Part shown: in pieces, positions 15,985-25,408 of the stretch
Numbering within the stretch: the stretch's first letter is position 1
How the letters are laid out: each line of letters opens with the position of its first letter
DNA from: Nocardia harenae NBRC 108248
GTDB taxonomy: Bacteria; Actinomycetota; Actinomycetes; Mycobacteriales; Mycobacteriaceae
Length of the DNA: 64,000 nucleotides
Assembly: GCF_001612885.1 (NCBI RefSeq)
Contig: NZ_BDBH01000002.1
Coordinates: 372,016-436,015 of the forward strand
Direction of reading: 5' to 3'
Translations under genes and position numbers: made by a program
The notes under the pieces: model-generated
The model's input: only the letters and a program-made list of their open reading frames with translations
Told to the model about the DNA's origin: nothing
Databases searched by the model: none

Positions 15985-16898
15985 CCCCGCCCTCCACCGC
16001 ACGACGCCGCGCGCTCTGGCTGCTCCCGGTGGCCGGGCTGCTCGGGGTCGGGGTGGCGTGGCTGCTCGGCCGCGCCACCCCGGCCGAGGCGCCGTTCCGG
16101 ATGCTCGCCGACGGCCTCGGGGCCACCGTGCTCGGGCTGGCGGCGCTGCCCCGGATCGGCGAGCGGCTGCGGCCGCCGTGGCGGCTGCTCGCGGCGGTCG
16201 CAGGCGGCTGGTGCGCGGCCGAGTTCGCGGTGCTCGTCATCGAGGCGGCGGAGGTGGTCGACATTCCGGTCCGCGAACTCGGGACGGGGGCCTTCGGCGC
16301 CTTCGTCCGGGATACCAGCGGCGGGCAGGTCGGGGTGGCGGTGCTGGCAGCCACCGCGCTCATCGCGGTCTACGGCGCGGTCGCCTACCGGGCCGGGGAC
16401 GGCTCGCCCGACCTGGTGCTGGTCTTCGCCGCGGTGGCGCTGGTGCTGCGGCCGATCACCGGGCACATGTCGCAGCAGGCCTTCGGCTCGGTGCTGGCCG
16501 CCGCGCACGCGCTGGCCGCCGGGCTCTGGTTCGGGCTGCTGGTCGCGCTCGCGCTGGTGCTGCGCGGCCGCGGCGAGTGGGCCGCCGCACTGCCCCGCTA
16601 CTCCGCGCTGGCCGGACCGCTGATCGCGGTGGTCGCGCTGACCGGGGTGCTGAACGGGCTGATCCGGCTGGGCGGGGTGAGCGCGCTACTCGACTCCGGG
16701 TACGGCCGGATCATGCTGGCCAAGACGGCCGTGCTGCTGGCGCTGACCGGGCTCGGCTGGTGGTGGCGGCGCAGCTGGGTGCCGCGCGCCGCAGGCCACC
16801 GGGTGCGCGCCGAGGAGTCGCTGCGCCGGGCCGTCACCGAGGTGCTGATCATGGCGCTCGCCTTCGGCCTCGCCGCCACCCTCGCCGTCACCGCCTGA
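15981..16898 (+). CDS. copD: CopD-family copper transport membrane protein
   Basis: This is a 305-residue integral membrane protein with about eight helices and the CopD domain in its C-terminal half ('HALAAGLWFGLLVALALVLR', 'LTGVLNGLIRLGG', 'LAKTAVLLALTGLGWWWRR'). Conserved His and Trp residues lie at helix ends. CopD proteins work with CopC to move copper across the inner membrane, possibly inwards for cuproenzymes. The GTG at 15981 overlaps the copC stop (GTGA). The frame runs open upstream inside copC, but that part is antisense-like and not used. It is the last gene of the set. Confidence 0.85.
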   Translation: MTPPSTARRRALWLLPVAGLLGVGVAWLLGRATPAEAPFRMLADGLGATVLGLAALPRIGERLRPPWRLLAAVAGGWCAAEFAVLVIEAAEVVDIPVRELGTGAFGAFVRDTSGGQVGVAVLAATALIAVYGAVAYRAGDGSPDLVLVFAAVALVLRPITGHMSQQAFGSVLAAAHALAAGLWFGLLVALALVLRGRGEWAAALPRYSALAGPLIAVVALTGVLNGLIRLGGVSALLDSGYGRIMLAKTAVLLALTGLGWWWRRSWVPRAAGHRVRAEESLRRAVTEVLIMALAFGLAATLAVTA

Positions 16899-17057
16899 CC
16901 GGAATCAGCCGATGACAGTGGCGACCGCGCAGCACGGCCTCGACCCCGCGCTCGCCGACACCGACGTGCGAGCACGGGCACCGAGCGCGCCGAGTACGAG
17001 CGCAGACACGGCCGGGGAGGCGCCGATCACACCGGGTGACCGGGCACAATCGAGGCC

Positions 17058-17552
17058 GTGACCGATACTTCCAACCTCGACTCCGTGGCAACCGCCGACC
17101 TGGCCGACGAGATCGGCCCCGAGATCCGCAGCTGCGATACCCAGTTCACGCAGTTCGGGGGGAGGGCCGCGTTCTCCGGGCGGATCGTCACCATTCGCTG
17201 CTTCCAGGACAACCTGCTCGTCAAGCAGACGCTGAGCGAGCCGGGTGCGGGCCGGGTACTGGTGGTGGACGGCGGCGCCGGCGTGCACACCGCCCTGGTC
17301 GGCGACATCATCGCCGGGCGCGGCGTGGACAACGGCTGGGCCGGCGTGATCGTGAACGGCGCGGTGCGCGACTCCGCGATCCTGCGCACCCTCGACATCG
17401 GGGTCAAGGCGCTCGGCACCAACCCGCGCAAGAGCACCCAGACCGGGTCGGGAGAGAAGGACGTGCCGGTGGAGTTCGGCGGCGTCACCTTCGTGCCCGG
17501 CGAGATGCTCTACAGCGACCACGACGGCGTCGTGGTGCGCGCCGAGGACTAG
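17058..17552 (+). CDS. rraA: RraA family protein (RNase E regulator / HMG aldolase fold; Rv3853)
   Basis: This 164-residue protein has the trimeric RraA fold: '[10 protein letters not shown]', '[12 protein letters not shown]', 'VLVVDGGAG', 'GDIIAGRG', and '[25 protein letters not shown]' with the conserved Arg-Asp, ending '[13 protein letters not shown]'. In E. coli RraA inhibits RNase E; related proteins are 4-hydroxy-4-methyl-2-oxoglutarate aldolases. The older names MenG or methyltransferase are not supported. The GTG at 17058 starts [10 protein letters not shown]. Gene and position match Rv3853. Its stop overlaps the stop of the convergent S4 gene by two bases, leaving no room for a separate terminator. 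Confidence 0.88.
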   Translation: MTDTSNLDSVATADLADEIGPEIRSCDTQFTQFGGRAAFSGRIVTIRCFQDNLLVKQTLSEPGAGRVLVVDGGAGVHTALVGDIIAGRGVDNGWAGVIVNGAVRDSAILRTLDIGVKALGTNPRKSTQTGSGEKDVPVEFGGVTFVPGEMLYSDHDGVVVRAED

Positions 17553-17770
17553 CCGCCGGTCACCCTGGCCTGCCGCCCGGCGAGGGCGACGGTGTCGCCC
17601 GGCTGCAACTGCCTGCCGCGCCGGGTCTCGACCTCGTCGTTCACCCGGACCAGCCCCGCCGCGATCACCGTCTTCGCCTCGGCGCCGGACTCGATGAGGT
17701 CGGCGAGCTTGAGGAATTGGCCGAGTTTGATGGCCTCGTCCTGAATCGGGACGTCGACTGTATCCGCCAT
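17549..17770 (-). CDS. Small S4-domain RNA-binding protein
   Basis: This is a 73-residue protein that is a single S4 domain: '[20 protein letters not shown]' then '[29 protein letters not shown]'. The L-x-x-F-L-K-x-x start resembles E. coli YbcJ and RqcP/YlmH-type small S4 proteins, which bind structured RNA or the 50S subunit. The ATG at 17770 gives the natural domain start; the frame extends upstream without sense. It is convergent and overlapping with rraA at the stops, and divergent from lysX with 153 bp between the starts. Confidence 0.85.
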   Translation of the reverse strand: MADTVDVPIQDEAIKLGQFLKLADLIESGAEAKTVIAAGLVRVNDEVETRRGRQLQPGDTVALAGRQARVTGG

Positions 17771-17923
17771 GCCCCTATGCATACTCCCCCGTTGGACCTG
17801 GTCCGGCACCGGGCCGGGCGGGTGCGTCCGGCGTCCCGATTCAGTTACCATCCGGCGAACGGTCGGACACGCGGCGCGCGAAAGGCTCGGCATTCCGCCC
17901 GATCGGCACGCACACTGGTCTGC

Positions 17924-20900
17924 GTGACTTCCACGCAGGCCCCGCCGCACGCCGATACCGAGCTACCACCGGATCGGCCGACACCGCCGGTTCCGCACCG
18001 CGGTCACGGCAGGCTGCGCGAGGTTCCGCACATCGCCGCCACCGTGCTCGGCGTCTTCGCCGTGCTGATCTTCCTGTGGAGTCTCTCGCCCACGCTGCGC
18101 TGGCTCACCGCCACCCCGCGCCGGTACATCGACGACTACTACTTCGACGCGCCCGACACCAACCTCATGTGGGCGCTGCTGGTCGGGCTGCTCGCCGGGG
18201 CGTTGGCCAGCCGCAAGCGCATTGCCTGGTGGTTGCTGGTCGGCTACCTGACGCTGTACACGGTGCTCAATGTCGTCACCTTCACCACCAGGGGCGAGGT
18301 GGCCGCGCTGGTCGCCATGGTGCTGCACCTCGCGGTGATCGGCGTGCTGCTGGCCTCGTGGGGCGAGTTCTACACCCGGGTCCGGCGCGGCGCGGGCTGG
18401 AAGGCGCTCGGCGTGCTCGTCGGCGGGCTGACGCTGGGCTTCCTCGTGGGATGGGGGCTGCTCGAGCTCTTCCCCGGTTCGCTGCCCGGTGGCTGGCAGC
18501 GCCCCGGCTGGTCGCTGTACCGGGTCACCGCGGCGGTGCTCGCGGACAACGAGCACTTCGACGGCCACCCGCACCCCTTCGTGAACTTCCTGCTCGGGCT
18601 CTTCGGCGCGCTCGCGCTGCTCGCCGCCGTGCTGGTGCTGCTGCGCTCGCAGCGCGCCGCCAATGCCATGACCGGGGTGGACGAATCCGCCATCCGCGGG
18701 CTGCTCGCGCACTCCGATGTGGAGGATTCGCTCGGCTACTTCGCCACCCGCCGGGACAAGGCCGTGGTCTTCGCGCCGAACGGCAAGGCCGCCATCACCT
18801 ACCGGGTCGAGCTCGGCACCTGCCTGGCCAGCGGCGATCCCATCGGCAGGCGGGAATCCTGGCCGCAGGCGATCGACGAGTGGCTGCGGCTGGCCGACCG
18901 CTTCGGCTGGGCGCCCGCGGTGATGGGCGCCAGCGAACCGGGAGCCACCGCCTACCGCAGGGCCGGGCTGGCCGCGCTGCGCCTCGGCGACGAGGCGATC
19001 CTGGACACCCGCTCCTTCTCGCTGGCCGGGCCGGAGCTCAAGCAGGTGCGGCAGGCCGCGAACCGGCTGCGCAAGCAGGGCGTCACGGTGCGCATCCGGC
19101 GGCACGGCGACATCCCGGCGCAGGATTTCGAGAGCATCACCGCGCGCGCCGACGCCTGGCGCGACACCGCCGAGGAGCGCGGCTTCTCCATGGCGCTCGG
19201 CCGGCTCGGCGACCCCCAGGACGCCGACTGCCTGCTGGTGGAGGCGGTGAATCCGCAGGAGCGGGTGCTCGGCATGCTCTCCCTGGTGCCGTGGGGCCGC
19301 ACCGGTGCCTCACTGGAGCTCATGCGCCGCGACCCCGGGGCGCCGAACGGCGTGATGGAGCTGATGGTCTCGCAGCTCGCGCTGAACTCCGAGCAGTACG
19401 GCATCACCCGGGTCTCGCTGAACTTCGCGGTGTTCCGCTCGGTCTTCGAGGAGGGCGGCCGGATCGGGGCGGGGCCGGTGCTGCGGATGTGGCGCGGCGT
19501 GCTGCTCTTCTTCTCCCGCTGGTGGCAGCTGGAGGCGCTGTACCGGTCCAACGTCAAGTACCAGCCCACCTGGGTGCCGCGCTTCTTCCTCTTCGAGGAG
19601 CGCAGGCAGCTGCCGCGGGTGGCGCTGGCCAGCGCGCTCGCCGAAGGCTTCCTGCCCCGCTTCGGCGCGGAGAGCGACACCGCCGTGCACACCGGGCTGC
19701 ACAGCGCCGCGCCCGCGAGCCTGTCCGGCCTGCACGCCGACGGCAGCGCCCCGGACTGGCCGGAGGACGAGGCCGAGGAGATCCGCTCGCGCCGCCCGGA
19801 GCAGGTCCGGGTGCGGCTGGAGAAGCTCGGCAAGCTCACCGAGCAGGGCATCGAGGCGTACCCGGTCGCCTACCCCCCGACGCACACCATCGCGGCCGCG
19901 CGCCGCACCCCGCGCGGGACCACGGTCCGGGTCTGCGGCCGGTTGCTGCGGATTCGTGACTACGGCGGCGTGATCTTCGCGCTGCTGCGCGACTGGTCCG
20001 GTGATATCCAGCTGCTCATCGACCGCGACCGGGTCGGGGCCGAGCGCAGCGCGGAGTTCACCGAGTACTTCGACCTCGGCGACCTGATCGAGGTGAGCGG
20101 CCAGCTCGGGGTGAGCCGCCGGGAGGAGCTCTCGCTGCTCGCCGCCGACTGGCGGATGCTCGGCAAGTGCCTGCACCCGCTGCCGGACAAGTGGAAGGGG
20201 CTCGCCGACCCCGAGGCCAAGGTGCGCCAGCGCTACGTGGACATGGCGATCAACGCCGACACCCGCGAGGTCATGGCCAAGCGCAGCGCGGTGCTGCACT
20301 CGCTCCGCGACTCGCTGCACGGCGCCGGCTTCCTCGAGGTGGAGACGCCGATCCTGCAGCAGGTGCACGGCGGCGCCAACGCCACCCCGTTCCGCACCCA
20401 CATCAATGCCTACGACCTCGACCTCTACCTGCGCATCGCGCCGGAGCTGTACCTCAAGCGGCTCTGCGTCGGCGGCATGGAGAAGGTCTTCGAGCTGGGC
20501 CGGACCTTCCGCAACGAGGGCGTCGACTTCAGCCACAACCCCGAGTTCACCATCCTGGAGGCGTACGAGGCGCACAGCGACTACCAGCGCATGATGCACC
20601 TGTGCCGTCACCTCATCCAGGAGGCGGCGGTGGCCGCGAACGGCGCGGAGGTGGCGCTGCGCCCCACCGACGGCGGCGGCTACTCCGAGGTCGACATCTC
20701 CGGCGAGTGGACCGTGAAGACGGTGCACGGCGCGGTCTCCGAGGCGCTCGACGCCGACGTCACCCCCGGCACCGGGGTGACCAGGCTGCGCGAGCTCTGC
20801 GACGCCGCCGACATCCCGTTCCAGCACAACTGGGACGCCGGGCAGATCGTGCTGGAGATGTACGAGCACCTGGTCGAGGCACGCACCGAGCGGCCGACCT

Positions 20901-21247
20901 TCTACTGCGACTTCCCCACCTCGGTCTCGCCGCTCACCCGGTCGCACCGCAGCATCGCCGGGGTCGCCGAGCGCTGGGATCTGGTGGCGTGGGGCGTCGA
21001 GCTCGGCACCGCCTACAGCGAGCTCACCGACCCGATCGACCAGCGGCAGCGGCTCACCGAGCAGTCGCTGCTCGCCGCCAACGGCGACCCGGAGGCCATG
21101 GAGCTGGACGAAGACTTCCTGCAGGCGCTGGAGCATGCCATGCCGCCCACCGGCGGGCTCGGCATGGGCGTCGACCGGATCGTCATGCTGATCACCGGGC
21201 GCAGTATCCGGGAGACGCTGCCCTTCCCGCTGGTGAAGCCGCGCTGA
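17924..21247 (+). CDS. lysX: LysX: lysyl-phosphatidylglycerol synthase fused to lysyl-tRNA synthetase
   Basis: This is a 1107-residue bifunctional enzyme. Residues ~35-250 are multi-pass membrane helices. Residues ~260-560 are the DUF2156 (MprF-like) transferase that moves lysine from Lys-tRNA to phosphatidylglycerol. An OB-fold lies at ~665-735. A class II LysRS catalytic domain with motif 2 '[20 protein letters not shown]' and motif 3 '[15 protein letters not shown]' ends the protein. In M. tuberculosis LysX (about 1170 residues) the synthetase part charges tRNA for lipid lysinylation, giving resistance to cationic peptides. The GTG at 17924 was chosen as the start before the first hydrophilic segment and helix. 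It is a single gene divergent from the S4 gene. Confidence 0.95.
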   Translation: MTSTQAPPHADTELPPDRPTPPVPHRGHGRLREVPHIAATVLGVFAVLIFLWSLSPTLRWLTATPRRYIDDYYFDAPDTNLMWALLVGLLAGALASRKRIAWWLLVGYLTLYTVLNVVTFTTRGEVAALVAMVLHLAVIGVLLASWGEFYTRVRRGAGWKALGVLVGGLTLGFLVGWGLLELFPGSLPGGWQRPGWSLYRVTAAVLADNEHFDGHPHPFVNFLLGLFGALALLAAVLVLLRSQRAANAMTGVDESAIRGLLAHSDVEDSLGYFATRRDKAVVFAPNGKAAITYRVELGTCLASGDPIGRRESWPQAIDEWLRLADRFGWAPAVMGASEPGATAYRRAGLAALRLGDEAILDTRSFSLAGPELKQVRQAANRLRKQGVTVRIRRHGDIPAQDFESITARADAWRDTAEERGFSMALGRLGDPQDADCLLVEAVNPQERVLGMLSLVPWGRTGASLELMRRDPGAPNGVMELMVSQLALNSEQYGITRVSLNFAVFRSVFEEGGRIGAGPVLRMWRGVLLFFSRWWQLEALYRSNVKYQPTWVPRFFLFEERRQLPRVALASALAEGFLPRFGAESDTAVHTGLHSAAPASLSGLHADGSAPDWPEDEAEEIRSRRPEQVRVRLEKLGKLTEQGIEAYPVAYPPTHTIAAARRTPRGTTVRVCGRLLRIRDYGGVIFALLRDWSGDIQLLIDRDRVGAERSAEFTEYFDLGDLIEVSGQLGVSRREELSLLAADWRMLGKCLHPLPDKWKGLADPEAKVRQRYVDMAINADTREVMAKRSAVLHSLRDSLHGAGFLEVETPILQQVHGGANATPFRTHINAYDLDLYLRIAPELYLKRLCVGGMEKVFELGRTFRNEGVDFSHNPEFTILEAYEAHSDYQRMMHLCRHLIQEAAVAANGAEVALRPTDGGGYSEVDISGEWTVKTVHGAVSEALDADVTPGTGVTRLRELCDAADIPFQHNWDAGQIVLEMYEHLVEARTERPTFYCDFPTSVSPLTRSHRSIAGVAERWDLVAWGVELGTAYSELTDPIDQRQRLTEQSLLAANGDPEAMELDEDFLQALEHAMPPTGGLGMGVDRIVMLITGRSIRETLPFPLVKPR

Positions 21248-21448
21248 TCGCCTCCCGCCCCGAACCGTGGGCGGCGGGTTGGTCCTCGCACCGAGCGGAA
21301 TATTCCGCGGCGTGTAAACACCACCGGTTCGACCCGCGATCTTGATGCAGACCACCGGCCCGGAACCGCCCCGCGCGCCCGAACCCGGCGGTTAGCCTAG
21401 AAATTCCGGCTCCGGGAGGAAGCCGCACCCGCCGACGAGGGGAACACC

Positions 21449-21667
21449 ATGTATCTCGACCTGCTCACCCAGGCTCCGCTGCTCGACCCGCAGGTCTGGG
21501 CCAGCCCGGACGTGCTGTCCACGGTCATCGACTACGAGGCGGCCAAGAAGAAGAAGAAGTCACGCGGTGGCGGCGGCCTGATCTTCGGCGGCATCTGCTG
21601 CCTGCTGATCGTCGTGCTCATCGTGGTCGGCATCTACCTGCTCACCAAGCGCAAGAAGCAGCAGTAG
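21449..21667 (+). CDS. Tiny single-pass membrane protein, function unknown
   Basis: This 72-residue protein has an N-terminal soluble ~33 residues, a Lys-rich run (KKKKK, about 34-38), a Gly stretch, one transmembrane helix with two adjacent Cys (about 44-66) and a Lys/Gln tail. The positive charges on both sides leave the topology uncertain. The ATG at 21449 has a good GAGGGG site 8 nt upstream, and codon use is normal, so it is likely translated. It lies 19 bp before a histidine-phosphatase gene in the same direction. I do not know a family for it. Confidence 0.7.
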   Translation: MYLDLLTQAPLLDPQVWASPDVLSTVIDYEAAKKKKKSRGGGGLIFGGICCLLIVVLIVVGIYLLTKRKKQQ

Positions 21668-21686
21668 CGCCGGATACGGTGGACGG

Positions 21687-22301
21687 GTGCAGCTCATCTT
21701 CGTCCGCCATGCCCAGCCGGTCCGCATCGAGGGCACCGACACGCCCGCCGACCCGGAGCTGGCCCCGCTCGGGGTCGAGCAGGCGGCGCGGGTGCCCGGG
21801 GCGCTGCGGCACCACCACCGGATCACCCGGGTCGTGAGCAGCCCGCAGCGGCGCGCCGTGGCGACGGCGGCGCCCGCGGCGGCCGCGCTCGGCCTGGAGG
21901 TGGAGGTCTTCGACGACCTCGCCGAGTACGACCGCGACCTACCCACCTACATCCCGATCGAGGACGCCAAGACCGAGTTCCGCGCCGCCTACGAGCGGAT
22001 CAAGGCCGGATACCTGCCGGAGCAGATCGACGGCCCCGCCTTCGCGGCCCGGGTCGCGGCGGTCGTCACCGACCTGGTGAAGGCCACCGACCCCGCCGAT
22101 ACCGTGCTCGCCTTCGCGCACGGCGGTGTGGTGAACGTGACGCTGCAGGACGTGCTCGATCTCGAGCGCCCGCTCACTTTCCCGATCGACTACTGCTCGA
22201 TCACCCGAATCCTGTACTCGCGCAACGGCGATCGCCGGGTCGCGACGGTGAACGAGAACGCGCACGTCTGGGATCTGCTGCCGCGCAACCTGGCGCCCTG
22301 A
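21687..22301 (+). CDS. Histidine phosphatase (phosphoglycerate-mutase-like) family protein
   Basis: This 204-residue protein carries the catalytic N-terminal motif 'FVRHAQPV' (Arg-His), 'SSPQRRAVATAAPAA' (second Arg) and the later 'AFAHGGVVNV' His. 'LEVEVFDDLAEYDRD' supplies the acid residue. This is the branch 1 histidine phosphatase fold; substrates range from sugar phosphates to phosphoproteins and cannot be assigned here. The start is GTG at 21687. It is probably co-transcribed with the small membrane protein just upstream. A long hairpin separates it from the convergent esterase gene. Confidence 0.85.
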   Translation: MQLIFVRHAQPVRIEGTDTPADPELAPLGVEQAARVPGALRHHHRITRVVSSPQRRAVATAAPAAAALGLEVEVFDDLAEYDRDLPTYIPIEDAKTEFRAAYERIKAGYLPEQIDGPAFAARVAAVVTDLVKATDPADTVLAFAHGGVVNVTLQDVLDLERPLTFPIDYCSITRILYSRNGDRRVATVNENAHVWDLLPRNLAP

Positions 22302-22439
22302 CTCCGCACAGCGGACCGCCGGCCTCGTCGCATTATCGGTACCCCCTGGCCGACGCGCTGCTCGCCCGTCGGCCAGCTCGCCGGCACCGCCCTCGGCCGC
22401 CGCGCCCGCCGATACCGTCCGGCTCGGCGCTTCGAGCTG

Positions 22440-22482
22440 ACGACGAAGGCCACCACCCGGATCGGGCGGTGGCCTTCGTCGT
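22440..22482. terminator. Strong bidirectional terminator hairpin
   Basis: ACGACGAAGGCCACC (22440-22454) pairs perfectly with GGTGGCCTTCGTCGT (22468-22482). The 13-nt loop can itself pair as CCCG/CGGG. It lies between the histidine-phosphatase gene and the convergent cutinase-like gene, 13 bp from the latter's stop. Confidence 0.8.
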
Positions 22483-22495
22483 GGTTACGGAGCCG

Positions 22496-23398
22496 TCAGG
22501 CCATGTCGGCGATCCAGTCGTGCATCCAGCGGACCGCGCTCTTGCCGCCCTCCACCCGGTAGCTGCCGTACAGGGTGTGCGACTGCGAGCGGTAGAACCG
22601 CTCCAGGTCCTTCACCCGCTGCTCGTTGGCCGACTCGGTGAGCTGGCCCTGCAGCGTCGGCACCCCGCCGTGCGCCATCAGGTCGTTGATGATGGAGCCG
22701 GCTTCCTGCTGGTAGCGGCCCAGGTTCGCGACATCGGCCTCGGAGCTCATCGCGAGGAAGCCCGCGAAGCGGGTGATGAAGTCGTCGGTGGCGGTGGCGC
22801 AGTACAGGTCGTCCACCGCGCAGATGGTGCGGGTGCGGTCGCTCAGCCAGCCGAAGCCGCCCACCCGGGGCCCGCCCGCGCCCGCGCCCGCGGCCACCGG
22901 CCCCACCTGCACGTCGGTCGGCGAGCGGCGCGGGTCGGAGATCAGCCCGACGCCTGCGATGCGCTCCGGCGGCACGACGCCGAGCCCGGTGCCGATATCG
23001 GCGGCCAGGTCACCCGCGGCGTCCGCGCCCTGGCTGTAGCCGACCAGCGCGATCCGGGTGGCCCCGCAGGCCCGCGCCATATCGCCGATCAGCCCGCGGG
23101 CATTGTTCACGGCCTCCTTCTTGGAGTTGCCGTAGACCTCGCCCTCCCACGGGAACGCGGTGGCGGCGTAGGTGACGTAGTCGACCTTCGCCGAGCGCGG
23201 CAGGTTGTTGGTGACCCCGGCCAGCATGCCGGGCCCGGGCTCCTTGTCCTTGCCGGTCTCCCAGGTGCCCGGGATCGCGACCACGTAGAGGCTCGGGCAG
23301 CCGGGATCCGCCACCGCGGACCCGGTACCGCCGAGCACCATGCCGGAAACGAGTGCCGCGGACGCGCCAAGTGCCGCGACGACCTTCTTCAACTGCAT
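22496..23398 (-). CDS. Secreted cutinase-family serine esterase
   Basis: This is a 300-residue alpha/beta-hydrolase. The signal peptide is 1 to about 35 (MQLKKVVAALGASAALVSG, cleaved near AVA-DPG). The cutinase pattern follows: 'CPSLYVVAIPGTWE', the nucleophile elbow GYSQG, and Cys residues likely paired as in Culp proteins. The C-terminal part (RYQQEAGSIINDLM onwards) is longer than in classic cutinases. Substrates are probably lipid or polyester esters outside the cell. The ATG at 23398 begins the signal peptide; an in-frame start 5 codons earlier is unlikely. The 395 bp before gltD hold its promoter and the gltD terminator, and nothing else that I can see. Confidence 0.85.
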   Translation of the reverse strand: MQLKKVVAALGASAALVSGMVLGGTGSAVADPGCPSLYVVAIPGTWETGKDKEPGPGMLAGVTNNLPRSAKVDYVTYAATAFPWEGEVYGNSKKEAVNNARGLIGDMARACGATRIALVGYSQGADAAGDLAADIGTGLGVVPPERIAGVGLISDPRRSPTDVQVGPVAAGAGAGGPRVGGFGWLSDRTRTICAVDDLYCATATDDFITRFAGFLAMSSEADVANLGRYQQEAGSIINDLMAHGGVPTLQGQLTESANEQRVKDLERFYRSQSHTLYGSYRVEGGKSAVRWMHDWIADMA

Positions 23399-23731
23399 TC
23401 CGCTCCAGTCCAAAACCGTTGCCCCCGCAGGAGCGAGCCCGACAAGTTGCCGCCTCGATGCTGTCCTCGATGCGTTTCACGCCTGTGCACGGCGGGTGAA
23501 CAGTTGCCACCCCGGGGCCATCACCGCCGGACCCCATCCCAGGATCACCGGCACACCGCCGACCACAATAGAGGTACCGCCATGGTCGTGCCATCCGAAC
23601 CCCGGACTAGTCCGATTCCCTCGATGCCCGCCATCCGCCGGTCCGGCGAGCGCGGGATCCCCGTCGGGCAACGGAGCCCTAGGCTGCACGCCTCCATGTA
23701 ACACCGATCGCCGGGTCACGGAGAACGCGAA

Positions 23732-23765
23732 GGGCGCCTGTGGACTCCGTTGTCCACAGGCGCCC
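23732..23765 (-). terminator. gltD terminator hairpin containing a TTGTCCACA nonamer
   Basis: GGGCGCCTGTGGA (23732-23744) pairs with TCCACAGGCGCCC (23753-23765) across an 8-nt loop, 29 bp past the gltD stop. The right arm includes TTGTCCACA (23750-23758), the actinobacterial variant of the DnaA box, probably by chance. Confidence 0.7.
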
Positions 23766-23793
23766 GCCTTCCCCTACCAGGGGAAAATCGAGG

Positions 23794-25263
23794 TCAGCGC
23801 TGGGCGACCATGGTGGGGGTGATGGGCGCGGGCAGCGCGGTCTCACCCTCCAGGTAGCGGTCCACCGCGGCGGCCGCCGCGCGGCCCTCGGCGATGGCCC
23901 AGACGATGAGCGACTGGCCGCGGCCCATGTCGCCTGCGACGAAGACGCCGGGGACGTTGGTGGCCCAGCCCTTGTCGCGCTGGACATTTCCGCGCTGGTC
24001 GTAGCCGACGCCGAGGTCGGTGAGGAGCCCACCCTTGTCCGGGCCGACGAAGCCCATGGCGAGCAGCACCAGGTCGGCCTCGAGCGTGAACTCGGTGCCC
24101 TCGACCTTCTCGAAGCGGCCGTTGACCATCGTCACCTCGTGCGCCTGCAACCCGGTGACCCGGCCGTCGCTGCCGACGAAGCGCTCGGTGTTGACCGAGA
24201 AGACGCGCTCGCCACCCTCCTCGTGCGCCGAGGAGACCCGGTACATGAGCGGGTAGGTGGGCCACGGGGTGGAGCCGGCGCGCTCCTCCGGCGGGCGCGG
24301 CATGATCTCGAACTGGTGCACCGACTCGCAGCCCTGCCGGTGCGAGGTGCCGAGGCAGTCCGCGCCGGTGTCGCCGCCGCCGATGATGACGACCTTCTTG
24401 CCCTTGGCGTGGATCGGCGGCAGGCCGTCGGCGTCGGTGACGTCGTCGCCGAGCTGCACTCGGTTGGCCCAGGGCAGGAACTCCATGGCCTGGTGGATGC
24501 CGTTCAGCTCGCGGCCGGGGATCGGCAGGTCGCGGGCGGTGGTGGCGCCGCCGGCCAGCACCACCGCGTCGTACCGCTCGCGCAGCTCGTCGGCGGTGAT
24601 GTCGACGCCGACGTTCACGCCGGCCCGGAAGATGGTGCCCTCGGCCTCCATCTGCGCCATCCGGCGGTCGATGAAGCGCTTCTCCATCTTGAATTCCGGG
24701 ATGCCGTAGCGGAGCAGCCCGCCGATGCGGTCGGCGCGCTCGAACACCGTGACGGTGTGGCCTGCGCGGGTCAGCTGCTGTGCGGCGGCGAGCCCGGCGG
24801 GGCCGGAGCCGACGACGGCGATCTTCTTGCCGGTGAGCCGGGTCGGGTAGACCGGGGCCACCCAGCCCTCGTCGAAGGCATTCTCGATGATCTCGACCTC
24901 GACCTGCTTGATGGTCACCGGGTCCTGGTTGATCCCGAGCACGCAGGAGGCCTCGCACGGCGCCGGGCACAGCCGCCCGGTGAACTCCGGGAAGTTGTTG
25001 GTGGCGTGCAGGCGGTCGATGGCGTCGCGCCAGTTGTCCCGGTAGACGAGGTCGTTCCAGTCCGGGATCAGGTTCCCGAGCGGACAGCCGTTGTGACAGA
25101 ACGGGATACCGCAATCCATACAGCGGCTGGCCTGGGTGCGGAGGGTGTCGTGGGAGAACTTCTCCTCGTACACCTCCTTCCAGTCCATGAGCCGGAGCGG
25201 GACCGGGCGCCGCTTGGGCAGCTCCCGCGCGGTGTGCTTCAGAAAACCCTGGGGGTCAGCCAC
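23794..25263 (-). CDS. gltD: Glutamate synthase (NADPH) small subunit
   Basis: This is a 489-residue flavoprotein that passes electrons from NADPH through FAD and Fe-S clusters to GltB. The N-terminal ferredoxin-like region has '[17 protein letters not shown]' and '[12 protein letters not shown]'. The FAD site is '[15 protein letters not shown]' and the NADPH site '[13 protein letters not shown]'. '[14 protein letters not shown]' closes the FAD fold. The start is GTG at 25263 with GGAGG 6 nt upstream. This GTG overlaps the stop of a 46-codon frame made of a duplicated linker that separates gltD from gltB, so its translation may be coupled to that frame. Confidence 0.96.
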   Translation of the reverse strand: MADPQGFLKHTARELPKRRPVPLRLMDWKEVYEEKFSHDTLRTQASRCMDCGIPFCHNGCPLGNLIPDWNDLVYRDNWRDAIDRLHATNNFPEFTGRLCPAPCEASCVLGINQDPVTIKQVEVEIIENAFDEGWVAPVYPTRLTGKKIAVVGSGPAGLAAAQQLTRAGHTVTVFERADRIGGLLRYGIPEFKMEKRFIDRRMAQMEAEGTIFRAGVNVGVDITADELRERYDAVVLAGGATTARDLPIPGRELNGIHQAMEFLPWANRVQLGDDVTDADGLPPIHAKGKKVVIIGGGDTGADCLGTSHRQGCESVHQFEIMPRPPEERAGSTPWPTYPLMYRVSSAHEEGGERVFSVNTERFVGSDGRVTGLQAHEVTMVNGRFEKVEGTEFTLEADLVLLAMGFVGPDKGGLLTDLGVGYDQRGNVQRDKGWATNVPGVFVAGDMGRGQSLIVWAIAEGRAAAAAVDRYLEGETALPAPITPTMVAQR

Positions 25264-25408
25264 GAGCGGCCTCCTTACCTTCGCCTCTCACGGCGGGCCA
25301 ACAGTCTTGAACGGCGGGAAAGTCAGCCACGAGCGGCCCCGTACCTTCGCCTCTCACGGCGGGCCAACAGTCTTGAACGCGGGGAAAGTCAGCCACGAGC
25401 GGCCTCCA
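25255..25408 (-). repeat. 66/67-bp tandem duplication at the gltB-gltD junction
   Basis: Unit 1 is 25255-25321 (67 bp), unit 2 is 25322-25387 (66 bp), and a 20-bp part of a third copy (25388-25407) lies inside the end of gltB. The units differ only near CTCCTTA/CCCGTA and CGGCGGG/CGCGGGG. The 20-bp part shared by all junctions, GGAGGCCGCTCGTGGCTGAC in the reading direction, is both the last codons of gltB and the ribosome site plus start of gltD. A spacer flanked by these direct repeats appears to have been duplicated once. Confidence 0.9.
25256..25396 (-). CDS. 46-codon in-frame repeat peptide between gltB and gltD (putative)
   Basis: GTG at 25396 to TGA at 25256-25258. The frame overlaps the gltB stop and the gltD start through the same 8-bp GTGGCTGA sequence. 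It encodes two near-identical halves, each beginning VADFP and continuing [12 protein letters not shown], and ends in EAARG, the same C-terminus as gltB. A GGAGG site precedes its GTG, as it does that of gltD; the internal junction copy has lost it (GGGG). The peptide may matter only as a translational bridge carrying ribosomes from gltB to gltD. Whether it is stable or functional is unknown. Confidence 0.5.
   Translation of the reverse strand: MADFPRVQDCWPAVRGEGTGPLVADFPAVQDCWPAVRGEGKEAARG

Noticed and set aside
23750..23758. TTGTCCACA in the gltD terminator as a functional DnaA box
   Set aside because: A single site explained by the hairpin arm; no cluster.
25255..25408. The gltB-gltD repeat as a CRISPR or mobile element
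   Set aside because: Only two full units, no spacers, no terminal inverted repeats, and the unit contains the gene ends themselves.
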